From Otatea glauca (lineage: Eukaryota; Streptophyta; Magnoliopsida; Poales; Poaceae): DNA of 64,000 nucleotides. Position 1 is the stretch's first letter; each line of letters starts with the position of its first letter. The notes below the pieces were generated by a model. The model did not search any database and was not told the origin of the DNA. It saw nothing but the letters and a program-made list of their open reading frames with translations. Shown here in pieces: positions 37,721 to 48,400 of this stretch. Where the stretch lies: contig CM070723.1 in NCBI GenBank assembly GCA_036346275.1, positions 6,696,001 through 6,760,000 of the forward strand, in the 5' to 3' direction. The translations under genes were made by a program, and so were the position numbers.

Positions 37721-38976
37721 GTTAAAAATAAAAATAAAACTATGGTTTAGACGCGGGCGATTATTGGCAATAGCTGGATGTGCGAGGGTGTACTTGCACG
37801 TAGTGTAGGGTGAAGTATTGCCCGTGTCAGATTAAGGACCGAACTATGAGTTGTTTTCAGGCCAAGAAATACGTACAACCACAAGTGTTGTTATGAGACA
37901 ACCTTAACCTATTAAGTTACTTAAAACTAGATTTGCACATTGGTAGGCTGCAGACAATGATGTATGCCTTGCTATGAAGAGAAACGTGTGTAGGCGGGGT
38001 TTACTGCCTATGTTGTTGTGTGAATGGTGGGGTTTACTGCCTGTGTTGTGGCGTGAATGACGGAGTTTACTGTCATGTCTTGGGTGTGTGTTTCTGTCGT
38101 CATAGCAAGGGATTAACATCACTGGGGTGGTGCAAAGTTAGGGTTAAGTGATGTAACGGTTATGTTATGATCACCTTGTCGACACACCAATGGAAGTGTT
38201 TTAATTGCTAGGCAAAAGGGGATGGCCATTTTTGTGGGTAAAGCTGTACACATCTACTAAGTGTAAAACTAATCGATTAGCCGCGCCCGCGGTTATGGGC
38301 ACTTGGTAAAGTCATCACATAGTTAGCTGTTTTTATTTTCATAAAATTTCAGATTCTACCGGGTGTTGGTAGAAGTTGGTTCGTGGATATGGTCATTATA
38401 CCCAGGTTCGTGATTTCACTTATTCGTATTTACATGCTGTTATTCTACGTATGAAATTGCTTTTACTTAAAATTCCGTTTGCAATCTACTATTCTGTATT
38501 TACATTTCAAATTTGGCTTTATGCAAATTAACCGTAGAAACCTTTCCTTTGAAATGGCCTGTATATATTATAGGTTTTGCAAAAGTCTTGCGGAGTACGA
38601 AAGTATTCACCCTTGCTTATTTATTGTTTTTAGGTGAAGAATCAGATTAGCCTGATGAAACTTATTTGTCGCAGGACTCGGGGTATTAACGATGTGCTTT
38701 TCTAAGGATTATGCATTGTCAGTTGCCTGAGGGTTGGATGAGCACACTACAAGACTTTTGATTCTCTCCGCTGCATTTCACTCTGTTTTGTAAGACATTG
38801 TATAAATTACCATTATCATTTGTAATAAAGAGTATGGATGTGATATCAATTGTTGTAAATGTACGTGCTAGCCACTGATCATGGGACTAGTACTGTATGC
38901 AAATGAGATTTCCATTTTTGCACATGATTCTATGAATTTGAAGTAAAAGTAGTTTTGTAGTATTATGAGGGTCTCA

Positions 38977-39057
38977 GCTCATCTGTTTTAAGTCGGTGCG
39001 ACTTCTTGATAGAGTTGTTCTGAAAGTTGTCATACTCTGATTTATCGTGTGACTATA
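38977..39057. other. Short unassigned spacer between LTR and FLZ duplication block 2
   Basis: About 80 bp between the end of the forward giant LTR and the first stretch homologous to block 1. Nothing recognisable. Confidence 0.4.
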
Positions 39058-40581
39058 GGGGGTATATGAAACATCAAAAACACTGAAACAACTTGCTGGA
39101 CATTACACCATGCACGCCTTTCCTTTTTCAACCGGTGCAATGCACCCATGCGTGCACGCATGCCCAATAATTGTTACCACTCAAAAGAGCTAGTAAAAGG
39201 TAGAGTGCATGCTTTGTATACCGTTGCAGTTAAACCTTGGAACAAAATCTGTTTGGCCTTGAGACAAAGTATGTCCGGCTGAATCCAAAGTTCACAACCA
39301 AACTCACGCGCACTCCAATATCGATGCATGCACGTCCAAAGTGACTCGAGAGGATATGCAGCATCCCACACGTTATACTAACCTGCACCGCTCCTTCAGA
39401 CCAAAGGCACCGTAGCCGTAGGTATATTCAGAAGCTACGAGCCAAAGTATGTTGTGCTTTACATCTGTGAGACTGTAAGCCCAGCATGATCATCCATGCA
39501 TGCTCGCATGTGCAGAGCCGCACGTACAGCGGAAAGGTAGCCGCTAAGGTAATGGCCAAGACGAATTGAAGTTGAAAAATGCTTGCAGCTAAATTTGTAT
39601 GCGTCCAAGCGTGTGCACGGCTAGATGACTGTGTGTATATCTTATCCTAGTTATCCTAGCTAGCAGCAATGACAAGTGTGCCGGCAGAGACGGGGAGTTT
39701 GTTGCGGGAGCTGACGACGCAGTGGCACACGATGATTTTCCCAGACCATCGAGTCAGCAACCAAATGATCTGGACATGCATGGTTCTCTCTCTCCTAGCA
39801 CTTTCTGGTTCTGGGTGCCACCTTTTTGGCAAATCAAGATTGTAAGTGCACACCACTAACCTACATGTAATTAAATTCGCCCCCCTCCCCCTCCCCCTCC
39901 GCCCGAGGGCGGTCTCGTGTAAATGCTTTTTTGTCGGTTGTAAAAATCGGACAGTCGAGGGGCTGGGTTGGATATTAGGAATAAAGCATAAAATAAGAAG
40001 TAAAATTGCATTTTGCGTCTCCTACAAAAGGAGAGAGGGTCTCGATCATTGGACCTCCAGAACGCGCATAACAATAGAAAGGTAGCCACCGAAGGTGTCT
40101 ATCTTTAGAAAGAGTGCCCATGAGGGTTTGCGTCGGGAGGGAAGAAGTGAGACGAGGAGTTATTAGCTCAATGTGTTGATCATGTCACCGTAAGAAATTT
40201 TCCACCAAAAGTTTAGATGTGAAATACAAGGAAAGAATTTTCCATTATGAATTAATTCGACTGCTCCTAATCGACGTTCATTTTCTCATTGAGTTGACAG
40301 CTTTAACCGAGCCAAATTGCACAATTAGTGTTGGAATGACGATGCACGAATGTGTGAATAACATGGACAAAAGGGAAGGAATTGAGGAAGCTATACTGAT
40401 AATGAAGGGATGATTGGTTTCTTTTACATTCGACGCGATGACGTTGTATATGAAGGAATAGAGTCGGCAAACACTCATTTTTTCCCTTTCTTCATGACGA
40501 AGAGGTATGAATTCTACTCTTTTTGCTATTTATTTAAGGTTAGTATAAGAACTCTTGAATTCCAATTATTTTAACATATTA

Positions 40582-41290
40582 TTCAGAATTGCTCATATGT
40601 AACCGACTTTTAAAGAAAAAGATAGAAGGGTGTGAACACAGGTCGTCGATGCTGATTTAGAGCTTAGGATAACGGGGTATAGTAGGGGACAAAGGATATT
40701 GAAAATGGTTCGATGTTGATGTTGGTATGTTGGACCAGAGGAGCGATAGCATGAAAGGGGATATCGAATGGAAGTTTTTTTTTTTGAAATATTGGCTAGG
40801 AGTTCTGGTATTTACTAAAGAAGGAGAACAACGGCCGAGCTACAAATATATACACATATCCCACACACATGCACATGCGCTTGCACTCGGCTCCGCAACA
40901 CAAGCAACATGGGGTTGGTTGATCGTTAGATATATATGGTGATACAGAGAAAGGGTTGCCTAGGCTCCAATAATCATGCAAGATGAGTCGAGCGTTAGAA
41001 ATCGGTGCAAATGCTAGCGCCATTGGTACTAGACAGCGCTAGTTGGGAATTACTAGTAAGGCTACAGATAAGCTTGAACAAGGTGGGGTTGAACGGGTAT
41101 ATGTTAGTTGTTAAAAAGAAGTGTTGGTGGCCACCTAAAAATAAGATGCTAGATATTCGCAAAGGATTGAATAATCATAAATTGATTCTAGATAGATACA
41201 TAACTTGCCATCACTGCACCACACTACCTTTTGGTGAAGAAACTTTGATATAAAATATTTTCAATAGAACACCACAAATGAAAGGAACAC
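40582..41290. other. Block-2-specific segment in FLZ promoter region
   Basis: Homology between the two FLZ upstream regions is interrupted here: block 1 passes directly from GCATATTAGTA to CTATCCATACAG. The segment holds a T-run followed by GAAATATTGGCTAGG and a CACA-rich stretch. It could be an insertion in copy 2 or a deletion in copy 1. No terminal repeats or target duplication could be made out, and no gene. Confidence 0.5.
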
Positions 41291-41765
41291 TAATGCATCC
41301 ATATGGAACTTCTGAAACAAGATTGGGTTAAATATTGTGATCTTGTTCTAGATTGAAATTAAGATCAAAAGATTTACTACCATTGCACATTTAATACTAT
41401 AATTTATTTATACGTGAAAGGCGATATATTTTTGAAGTCCACACCATGGCGCATTAGGTTCATCGATTCTTCTTCAACAAAAAATTCTTCAAAAACTACG
41501 TACAGTACTAAGATCACGTATGGAACGCAGGAAGTTCACAAGAATTTCGCAGGAGTCTCACGAGAAACAGCTCATTTCCTATTCAAATGGGGGAAAATTC
41601 CCGCGTTCCAAAGAGGGTCGAAGAATCCCATTCGTAGCAATCTGTGTACCATCTTGGTGTTGCTCTAGCCACGCAATATAAAAGCAAATACAACAAAGTA
41701 CAAACAGCAAAAAAGGAAACACACCCAGGGCAAAATAGCCCCTTCCTACATGCTCCCCATACTAC

Positions 41766-41772
41766 TATAAAT
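41766..41772 (+). promoter_or_regulatory. TATA box of FLZ copy 2
   Basis: TATAAAT lies about 98 bp before the ATG, at the same relative place as the TATA box of copy 1, followed by a CT-rich leader with a CTCTCTCTCT run. Confidence 0.72.
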
Positions 41773-41869
41773 CCCCTCCCGCTCTCACATCTCCACACAC
41801 CAATTCACTCCTCTCTCTCTCTCCCTCTTAATCACACTCGAGCAAGAACATCACCGCATCCAGCTAGCA

Positions 41870-42574
41870 ATGGCAGTACTGGCAAGTAGGAAGCTAACGA
41901 CGCGCAACCTGGCGGCGGCCCCGGAGGTTGGCTCGTCCTCCCAGCGTGCCCCTGCCCTCGGAGACTCAGACATGGCCATGGCGCCGCCACCGATCTCCCC
42001 GCCATCGTCGGCCAGCGGGTGCCACTACAACCCGGAGGCCGGCGTTGGCATCCTCGCGGCGTTCATGGACCCAGCCGCCGCGCACCTACGCATCGTCGAG
42101 CCGATCCGCGCCGGTGCTCGCGCTATCCTGGACGTGACATTTGACCACTGCGGCAACACCCCTTATTGCGGCCGTCGGAAGCCATTCCGCATCGCCGAGT
42201 CCATGCTCGCCTGCAACCTTTGCTACCACCGGATCGGCAGCGGCCCACTCTACATGTACAAGTAAGCGAAGAATGCATTAACTCAGCACCTCTATATTAC
42301 TGCACTCCTTGCAACTAGCTAGTGTCCAATACATGGTGATTAAGCTCCATGCATGGCTTGTTTCCTTTTTCTTCACAGAGGGGGGATGTCTTTCTGCAAG
42401 CCGGAGTGCAGGTATGACTACGCCATGCAGGAGCTCTACAAAGAGAGGCAGAGGCGGGCCATCACCCCGGCGTGGAAGAGGGTTAGGAGACGAGATGTAA
42501 AGGGGAAGGCCCCGGAAGCGGACGGCGACAACGGCGAGGAGCGCATGTTCTTCACCTGCGCCGAGATACCGTAA
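41870..42574 (+). CDS. FCS-like zinc finger (FLZ, DUF581) protein, copy 2
   Basis: Exons 41870-42261 and 42379-42574, 117-bp GT-AG intron in the same place as copy 1; 195 aa predicted. The finger has Cys115, Cys118, Cys137 and Cys141 with the same C-x2-C-x18-C-x3-C spacing and F-C-K in place of F-C-S. The conserved patch YNPEAGVGILAAFMDP is near residues 53-68. Compared with copy 1, five residues around 42-47 are absent. After the finger it reads ITPAWKRVRRRDVKGK where copy 1 has AKEKGK, adding a basic cluster (KRVRRR) that could act as a nuclear localisation signal. It ends MFFTCAEIP (copy 1 MFFTCAKIQ). Both copies are open throughout, so both may be functional. Confidence 0.93.
42262..42378 (+). 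other. Intron of FLZ copy 2
   Basis: GTAAGC donor at 42262 and CAG acceptor ending at 42378, 117 bp. CATGCATGGCTTGTTT precedes the pyrimidine tract as in copy 1. Confidence 0.87.
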
Positions 42575-42900
42575 TTAATGCAGCTAGCTAGCTCTTGGTG
42601 CAAAGCATGCAGCAACTGCATGCTTGCATGCATAGTAAGGGAGGTGTACGTAAGGTTTAGAAGGGTGGTGTATGTATGTGTTCAAGGGGGTCTTTCCGGC
42701 ATATATCACATGCTTCTGAGCTCTGGGATGGAGATTGTTGAGGGAGGAATATGTCAGGTCCTCGACTCAAGATGTTGTAGCTTCCTCCCAACCTTATCAA
42801 TTGGAACCCTGTATGTTTGCCTGTTTTAATGGAGCATTGTCGTCCTTGATAAATTTGTACATCTAGTTTTATGTTTATTTTCTCTGTCACCTAGTAACTG

Positions 42901-43244
42901 CAATAAGCGGAAGAATGTGATGTTCAAGGGTAACTACTGCGCGCATTGTCAGCCATGATTTGTTAACAGAGACTCAATGCTTGATTCTCAGTAATGGTAC
43001 GTTCTACATCCCCTTTGTTTCCAACGGAGCGCTTGTCTCTTTTCTTTCCTTTTCTTTTTACCTAGGATTTGTGTTTTTGTCCTTCTGTATATAAGCTGCC
43101 GTTTGGTCATTCATCGGTATTAATTACTTCGTTTCCGTAGACAATTAGAAGAACTGATTCCCTTCCTCTTCTACTATAGAGAGCGAGTCTCTTGGAAGTT
43201 TCCTTCGATCTGTAAGCAAAAGGAGAAGAATACGAGGGAGCTGC
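42901..43244. other. Intergenic, no feature recognised
   Basis: Downstream of the FLZ copy 2 3' flank. No ORF with domain content and no repeat structure that I can define. Confidence 0.4.
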
Positions 43245-43283
43245 AAAGAAGAAGAAGAAGAAGAAGAAGAAGAAGAAGAAGAA
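43245..43283 (+). repeat. (GAA)n microsatellite
   Basis: About 13 uninterrupted GAA units. On the minus strand it makes an artificial Phe run within an ORF, which is not a gene. Confidence 0.95.
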
Positions 43284-44185
43284 ATAAAGAACCTTTCTGT
43301 CGAGCGAAGTAATCGCTACAGCCAAGAGCCAACATAGGGAAGAACACTCATGTAGAGTGTGCCCTTGGGGGAACAAACGTGCACCGTGTGACACACAACT
43401 CACGCTAGGCGCACCGTCCAAAAATAAAGTTGACAAAACTAGGTCCGGCCTAACCCGGCACCAAGCCTTCTCAGCCCAGCTTGACCCACAAATCAACATA
43501 CTCTCAAACCTGATTAAGGTCATGTTTAGAGCAAGGAAATTCAGTAGGAATTTTGAAAACATGATGTTGGCTGCTTAAAAATTTTCGTAAAATTTAGGGA
43601 AGTTTTACACTGCATTATACTAATAATATATAGCGGGTAGTAGAAATCAGATCTAGTCATTAATTTTTTTAGATATTTCTACGACTACTCTATTACCGAA
43701 GGAGGTATAAATAAATATTAGCTAATATAATCTATCGGATAAAAAAGAATAAACGTCTATATTGAATTTAGTGTACGAAAAAAAAGCTCATAATTTATGC
43801 ATTTCAAACACGCAAGAGACTAACCTTAAAACCTACCCCTCGAAACTGGTCTACACTTGTGTCCTTCACCTGGTCTTCCGTTGATGACGTTCTCGGGTTC
43901 TTCCATCGGAGAGTTGACATGAAAAGAACGAGGAAAATGGGTGTCATCTTTAAGTAGTTTTTTTGTTGTTGCAATTTTCAATACAGGGAACAGCCAAATT
44001 GATACGACGGAGTGACGTTGAAGATGATCGTCCTACGTGATAACTCATCCGACCTCCGTCGTCGTGAACGATTACAGTCAATTGATAGGATATTCTTTGT
44101 CCGTAATTCGTCTATCTTCACCGTCGTCATCCGACATGTTGAAGATAACTTAATATCTCAATTTACCATAACTTTTGATTTCTAT
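43284..44185. other. Intergenic, no gene recognised
   Basis: Short ORFs only, no domains. AT-rich from 43568 to 43810. I see nothing definable. Confidence 0.4.
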
Positions 44186-44349
44186 CCAAATAGTTGTTAG
44201 TCAGTCTTCCACAACTAGGACTCTTTGGCTATATAAGTCAATTCTTGTACTTGTGATCTTTGAAACATTATAGTGGATTGTTTCCCGCGAGGGTTTTTTC
44301 ACGTTAAATCTTTGTCTTCAGTTATTTTGCCGTGCATCTATCCCTAACA
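44186..44349 (+). repeat. Possible LTR tail fragment
   Basis: A TATA-like CTATATAAG (44230-44238) and a stretch ending ATCCCTAACA followed by AGTGGCAC resemble the promoter and end of a copia LTR plus a decayed primer site. No matching second LTR or coding part is present, so this is weak. Confidence 0.3.
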
Positions 44350-44824
44350 AGTGGCACAAACATGCGACAGCAGTTTGGCGCCATGACAACATGCTCCATC
44401 GCTGTGTTCGTCATTTTGGAAAACAGAAGTGCTTTCTGTAATGTGCCATACCCGAAATTTTTGTCTAGAAAAATGTTGAATCTTTGTCGTATGCGTTTCG
44501 CTTCCTATAAACAAGAAGATTATCGCAATAGTTTGGTGAGTATTCGTTATAGTTCTGCCTTGCTAGGTACAACCACACTGGTAATTGAGAAGGAATCAGA
44601 GGGAATTTGGAGTAGCAGGGAATTAGGGATCGATAGGCAGAAAGAGAGAATGAGATACAAGGAACATACTGAGGAGTCGAGGGAGCAGGGAGGAAGAAAG
44701 GCTATGCGGTTCGCCTCTTGCCCAGATGCTTGACTCGCTTTTAACGTGACATGTCCTGGATCAACATGGGCCTTGACCAGACCTACGAGCCTGCTGCCCG
44801 TGCCAAACCCAGCCCAAAGCCCTT

Positions 44825-45143
44825 GCTCTGATACCAATTTGTTACGGTCTTGATCACTGCACACAAATCACACAAAGCAATTGGGAAGATATAGGAAAAA
44901 CCATAGGATAGTAGAGGAGATTTTGGGGAAGAAGGGGACTGGGAAGAGAGATAGGAAGAAAGCCGAAGCCGAAGTATACATACTCCGTTCACTCTTCTGC
45001 CCAAGTGCATCTGCTGCTTTTATGGCATTATGCTACCCTCCTGCTGACCTGCTACGGGCCAGAGCCCAAGTTCTTTGTTCCATGACAGTATTTTTAGTAC
45101 AGGAAGCCAGTTTACGGTTCAGATATCTACCAGTTTGCGGTAA
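44825..45143 (-). repeat. Retroelement remnant: PBS plus short LTR, reverse orientation
   Basis: The complement of 44825-44836 reads TGGTATCAGAGC, the tRNA-iMet type PBS. The adjacent LTR end on the minus strand is GACCGTAACA (from 44840). A roughly inverted counterpart, GCGGTAACGA, lies near 45136-45145, giving an LTR of about 300 bp. Internal sequence toward the left has no domains. A TRIM-like or deleted LTR element is likely; the far end is uncertain. Confidence 0.55.
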
Positions 45144-45450
45144 CGACTAATAAATCAATAGTCTCTCTCAATGACCCAAAAGCCTAATACTTCGATAGTA
45201 TACCATCTTCGAATTGTGGCTTCCGAGATCATGTCACCAATACGAAATAAATTAAGATCAGATATTAACCAGTCAGCTTGCATCCTTACAGATACATACA
45301 CCTTTCCATGTACCAAAATACCTCCGAAGACGTAACTACCGTCAAGCCGAACATCAACACGTACCCAAGGTCACACTACATATAGACGTAAGCAACATAG
45401 GTTAAACATAAAATCTGAGTCGCAAATTACAAAGACGAGCTCCTTGGAAT
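45144..45450 (-). other. Presumed 3' UTR / downstream of the UBP1-like gene
   Basis: About 300 bp beyond the stop codon on the minus strand with no other feature. The transcript end cannot be placed. Confidence 0.5.
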
Positions 45451-48400
45451 TTAGTAGTACATGAGCTGCTGCTGCGAAGCACCAACGTTCTGGAAACTAC
45501 CATCGTATATCGCCTGACTCGCACCTGCACCCATTCCCATGGCTGCTTGCTTGAGATGCTGCTGCGCCTGAGCCTGCATCAGCGCATGGCTTGAAGCCAT
45601 CTTGTTCAAGGCAATAGTGCGTTCGTACGCTAGAAGATCGGCAGCCGTCAGGTTGGGAGTAGCAGGCGGTGGCAGAGGTGCAGATGTGGAACCAGGGGGT
45701 GTAGGCTTGTTGCCCCACGAACACTGCAAAACAAGAGAATTTCGCATTACAGCTGCAATCAGGGGATTAACAAAAAGAAAGGTAGAAAATTGAAGAAAAG
45801 AAAAGGCAGCCAGATGATACACGTGCAGAAACAGTAAGTAGGCAAGGTGCTGCTCACCTTGATTGGTTTACCACCCAAAATACGACCATTACCCATCTGG
45901 ATTGCAAGGGCAGCTTCTGCATGGTTGCTGTATCTGACAAAACCAAACCCTTTGCCATGCTGAATCCGCACCTCCTCGATGGCTCCAGCACCAAGTGCAT
46001 GGAAAAGACGATGGAGCACATCTTGAGTAACCTGGTATTCAAAACACCTAGAAATCAGTAGGGCGACAATTGGGACAAATAGGATCTAATTCATGAAACC
46101 TTTTGAAATTCATAGATTTTCGTTGTGGCGTAACCTTCTTAGCGACGTGCCATATCTGAACCCAGGTGTGGTGATAAATGAGCAAGGGCCGAGACGTCAC
46201 TCCCTCGGTGACGCGCTACGTTGGTGCCCAGATGTAGTGGAAAATGCGCAAGGGTCTTCGTACTTAACTCGACGAGTGCGAGGGGCAAGGAAGCTAGCCG
46301 AGGAGAGTACAATCCGCCTAGGTAATTAGAATGTTGGGTCCCTAACAGGTAAGTTAAGAGAGTTAGTTGATACGACGATTAAGAGACATGTAAATATCTT
46401 GCATGTTCAAGAAACTAAATGGACGGGTCAGATAGCGAAACCTAGAAATCAGTAGGGCGACAATTGGGACAAATAGGATCTAATTCATGAAACCTTTTGA
46501 AATTCATAGATTTTCGTTGTGGCGTAACCTTCTTAGCGACGTGCCATATCTGAACCCAGGTGTGGTGATAAATGAGCAAGGGCGAGACGCGTCACTCCTC
46601 GGTGACGCGCTACGTTGGTGCCGGATGTAGTGGAAAATGCGCAAGGGTCTTCGTACTTAACTCGACGAGTGCGAGGGGCAAGGAAGCTAGCCGAGGAGAG
46701 TACAATCCGCCTAGGTAATTAGAATGTTGGGTCCCTAACAGGTAAGTTAAGAGAGTTAGTTGATACGACGATTAAGAGACATGTAAATATCTTGCATGTT
46801 CAAGAAACTAAATGGACGGGTCAGATAGCGAAAGAAGTGGAAAATAGTGGATTCAAGTTGTGATATAATGGAACCGAATGGAACAAGAATCGATAAGAGC
46901 CTCAAGAGCAGAGTTGTCGACGTGAGGCGACAGGGGGATAGGATTATCCTAGTCAACCTAGTCACTGGCGACTTGGTTTTGACCGTTATTAATGCTTATG
47001 CTCCACAAGTAGGTTTGAGACCATTAAGAGACAATTTTGGAAAGATCTAGATGGCATGGTTAGAAGTGTGTCTAGCAATGAGAAGCTTTTCTTAGGAGAC
47101 GATTTCAACGGTCGTGTTGGTACAACTAGTTTGTGGGGGGGTTGAGAGGGTGAATGGTGGTTTTGGTTATGGTGATAGGAACTAAGGAGAAGATATCTTG
47201 AACTTTGCCATAGCCTATGATCTCATGATAGCTAACATCTTCTTTAGAAAGAGAATCCCGTTAAATTACCTTTAGCAGTGGTCAGCATTCTAGCCAAATC
47301 AATTTTGTCCTTGGTAAGGAGGACAAACGAGCCTGTATAGATTGTAAGGTTATACTTAGAGAGTGTTGTTTCACAACATAAATTGATAGTCTTGGACTTT
47401 GGATTTAGGATACAGGCTCAACCGGCTAAAGTCACCAAATCACAAGGATGAAGTGGTGGAAGCTCAAAGGGGATGCCTCATATGCGTTTTAAGGAGAGGA
47501 TGATCGCCTAAGGGGGTATGGAACGTGGGAGAAAACGCGAATAGTACGTGGACGAAGATGGTAGCTCTCATTAGGAAGGTGGCTACGAAGGTGTCGAGTG
47601 ACCCGAGCGACTAGATGTGAACCTAAAGACACCTGGCGGTCGAACGAGTTAGCGCAAAAGGCTATCGAGGAGAAGAAGGCATGCTACAAGCACATGCAGC
47701 ATGATAGGAGCAACGACAACGTACAGAAGTACCAAGTAGCAAAAAAAATGCAAAGTAGGCGGTGAGGCACAAGGCAAGGCTTATGAGAATCTTTATCAGA
47801 AGCTTGGTACAAAGGAGGGCGAGAAGGACATCTACAAGATGGCTAAACTTGCGAGAGATTTCAATCAAGTTAAATGCATCAAAGACGACACTCAATAGAC
47901 TTCTGATGAAAGACAACGAGATCAAGAATAGGTGGAGACTACGTCGACAAGTTGTACAACGAAGTCAACGGGAGTAGTATGATTGAAGCAGATGATTCCT
48001 TTGACGACACCAATGAGCGATTCTTTTGAAGAATTCAAGAATAAAGTAAAGAGAGTCCTTAAAAAGGATGAAAGTAGTTAAAGCATTGAGGCATGATAAC
48101 ATTCCTATCAATGTGTGGAAATGCCTTAAAAAGGATGAAAGTAGGTAAGGCATTGAGGCCTCATAACATTCCTATCAAGGTATGGAAATGCCTTGGGAGA
48201 CGTGGCGATTGTTTGGCTAACTAAATTGCTTAACAATATTTTTAGGTCGAATAAGATGCCTGGCGAGTGGCAAAGAAGAGTATTAGTGCCAATTTTCAAG
48301 AATAAAGGACACATTCAAAGTTGTACTAATTAATAATTACAGAGGACTTAAGATCATGAGCCACACAATGAAGCTTTGGGAGCGAGTGAATAAGCATTGT

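Larger units (their letters stand above)
24236..38976 (+). repeat. Forward giant LTR, split into three segments by nested solo LTRs
   Basis: Segments 24236-27180, 32569-33180 and 37726-38976 together follow the order of the 5' LTR at 8835-14471 from about position 600 to its end. Shared marks include CACTCTTAGGGTCATCC near 26419, TTTCTTTTTGCCCTTATT near 32729, the GCGGGCGATTATTGGCAATA block near 37753 and CATGGGACTAGTAC near 38879. The first ~600 bp are missing where the inverted piece abuts at 24235. The right end is near 38976 (GAGGGTCTCA). Summed length is about 4.8 kb. It was there before the two nested solo LTRs. Confidence 0.85.
39058..42900 (+). repeat. FLZ segmental duplication, block 2
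   Basis: Second copy of the FLZ upstream region and gene. Collinear matches to block 1 run from about 39067 (GAAACAACTTGCTGGAC at 39084) through 40580 and resume at about 41290 (ACTTCTGAAAC) to the gene. Orientation is the same as block 1. Block 2 has about 700 bp (40582-41290) not present in block 1. The right edge is diffuse. Confidence 0.83.

Noticed and set aside
43107..43562. Minus-strand ORF with a long Phe run
   Set aside because: The run is the (GAA)n microsatellite read in reverse; no domain, no homologous context.
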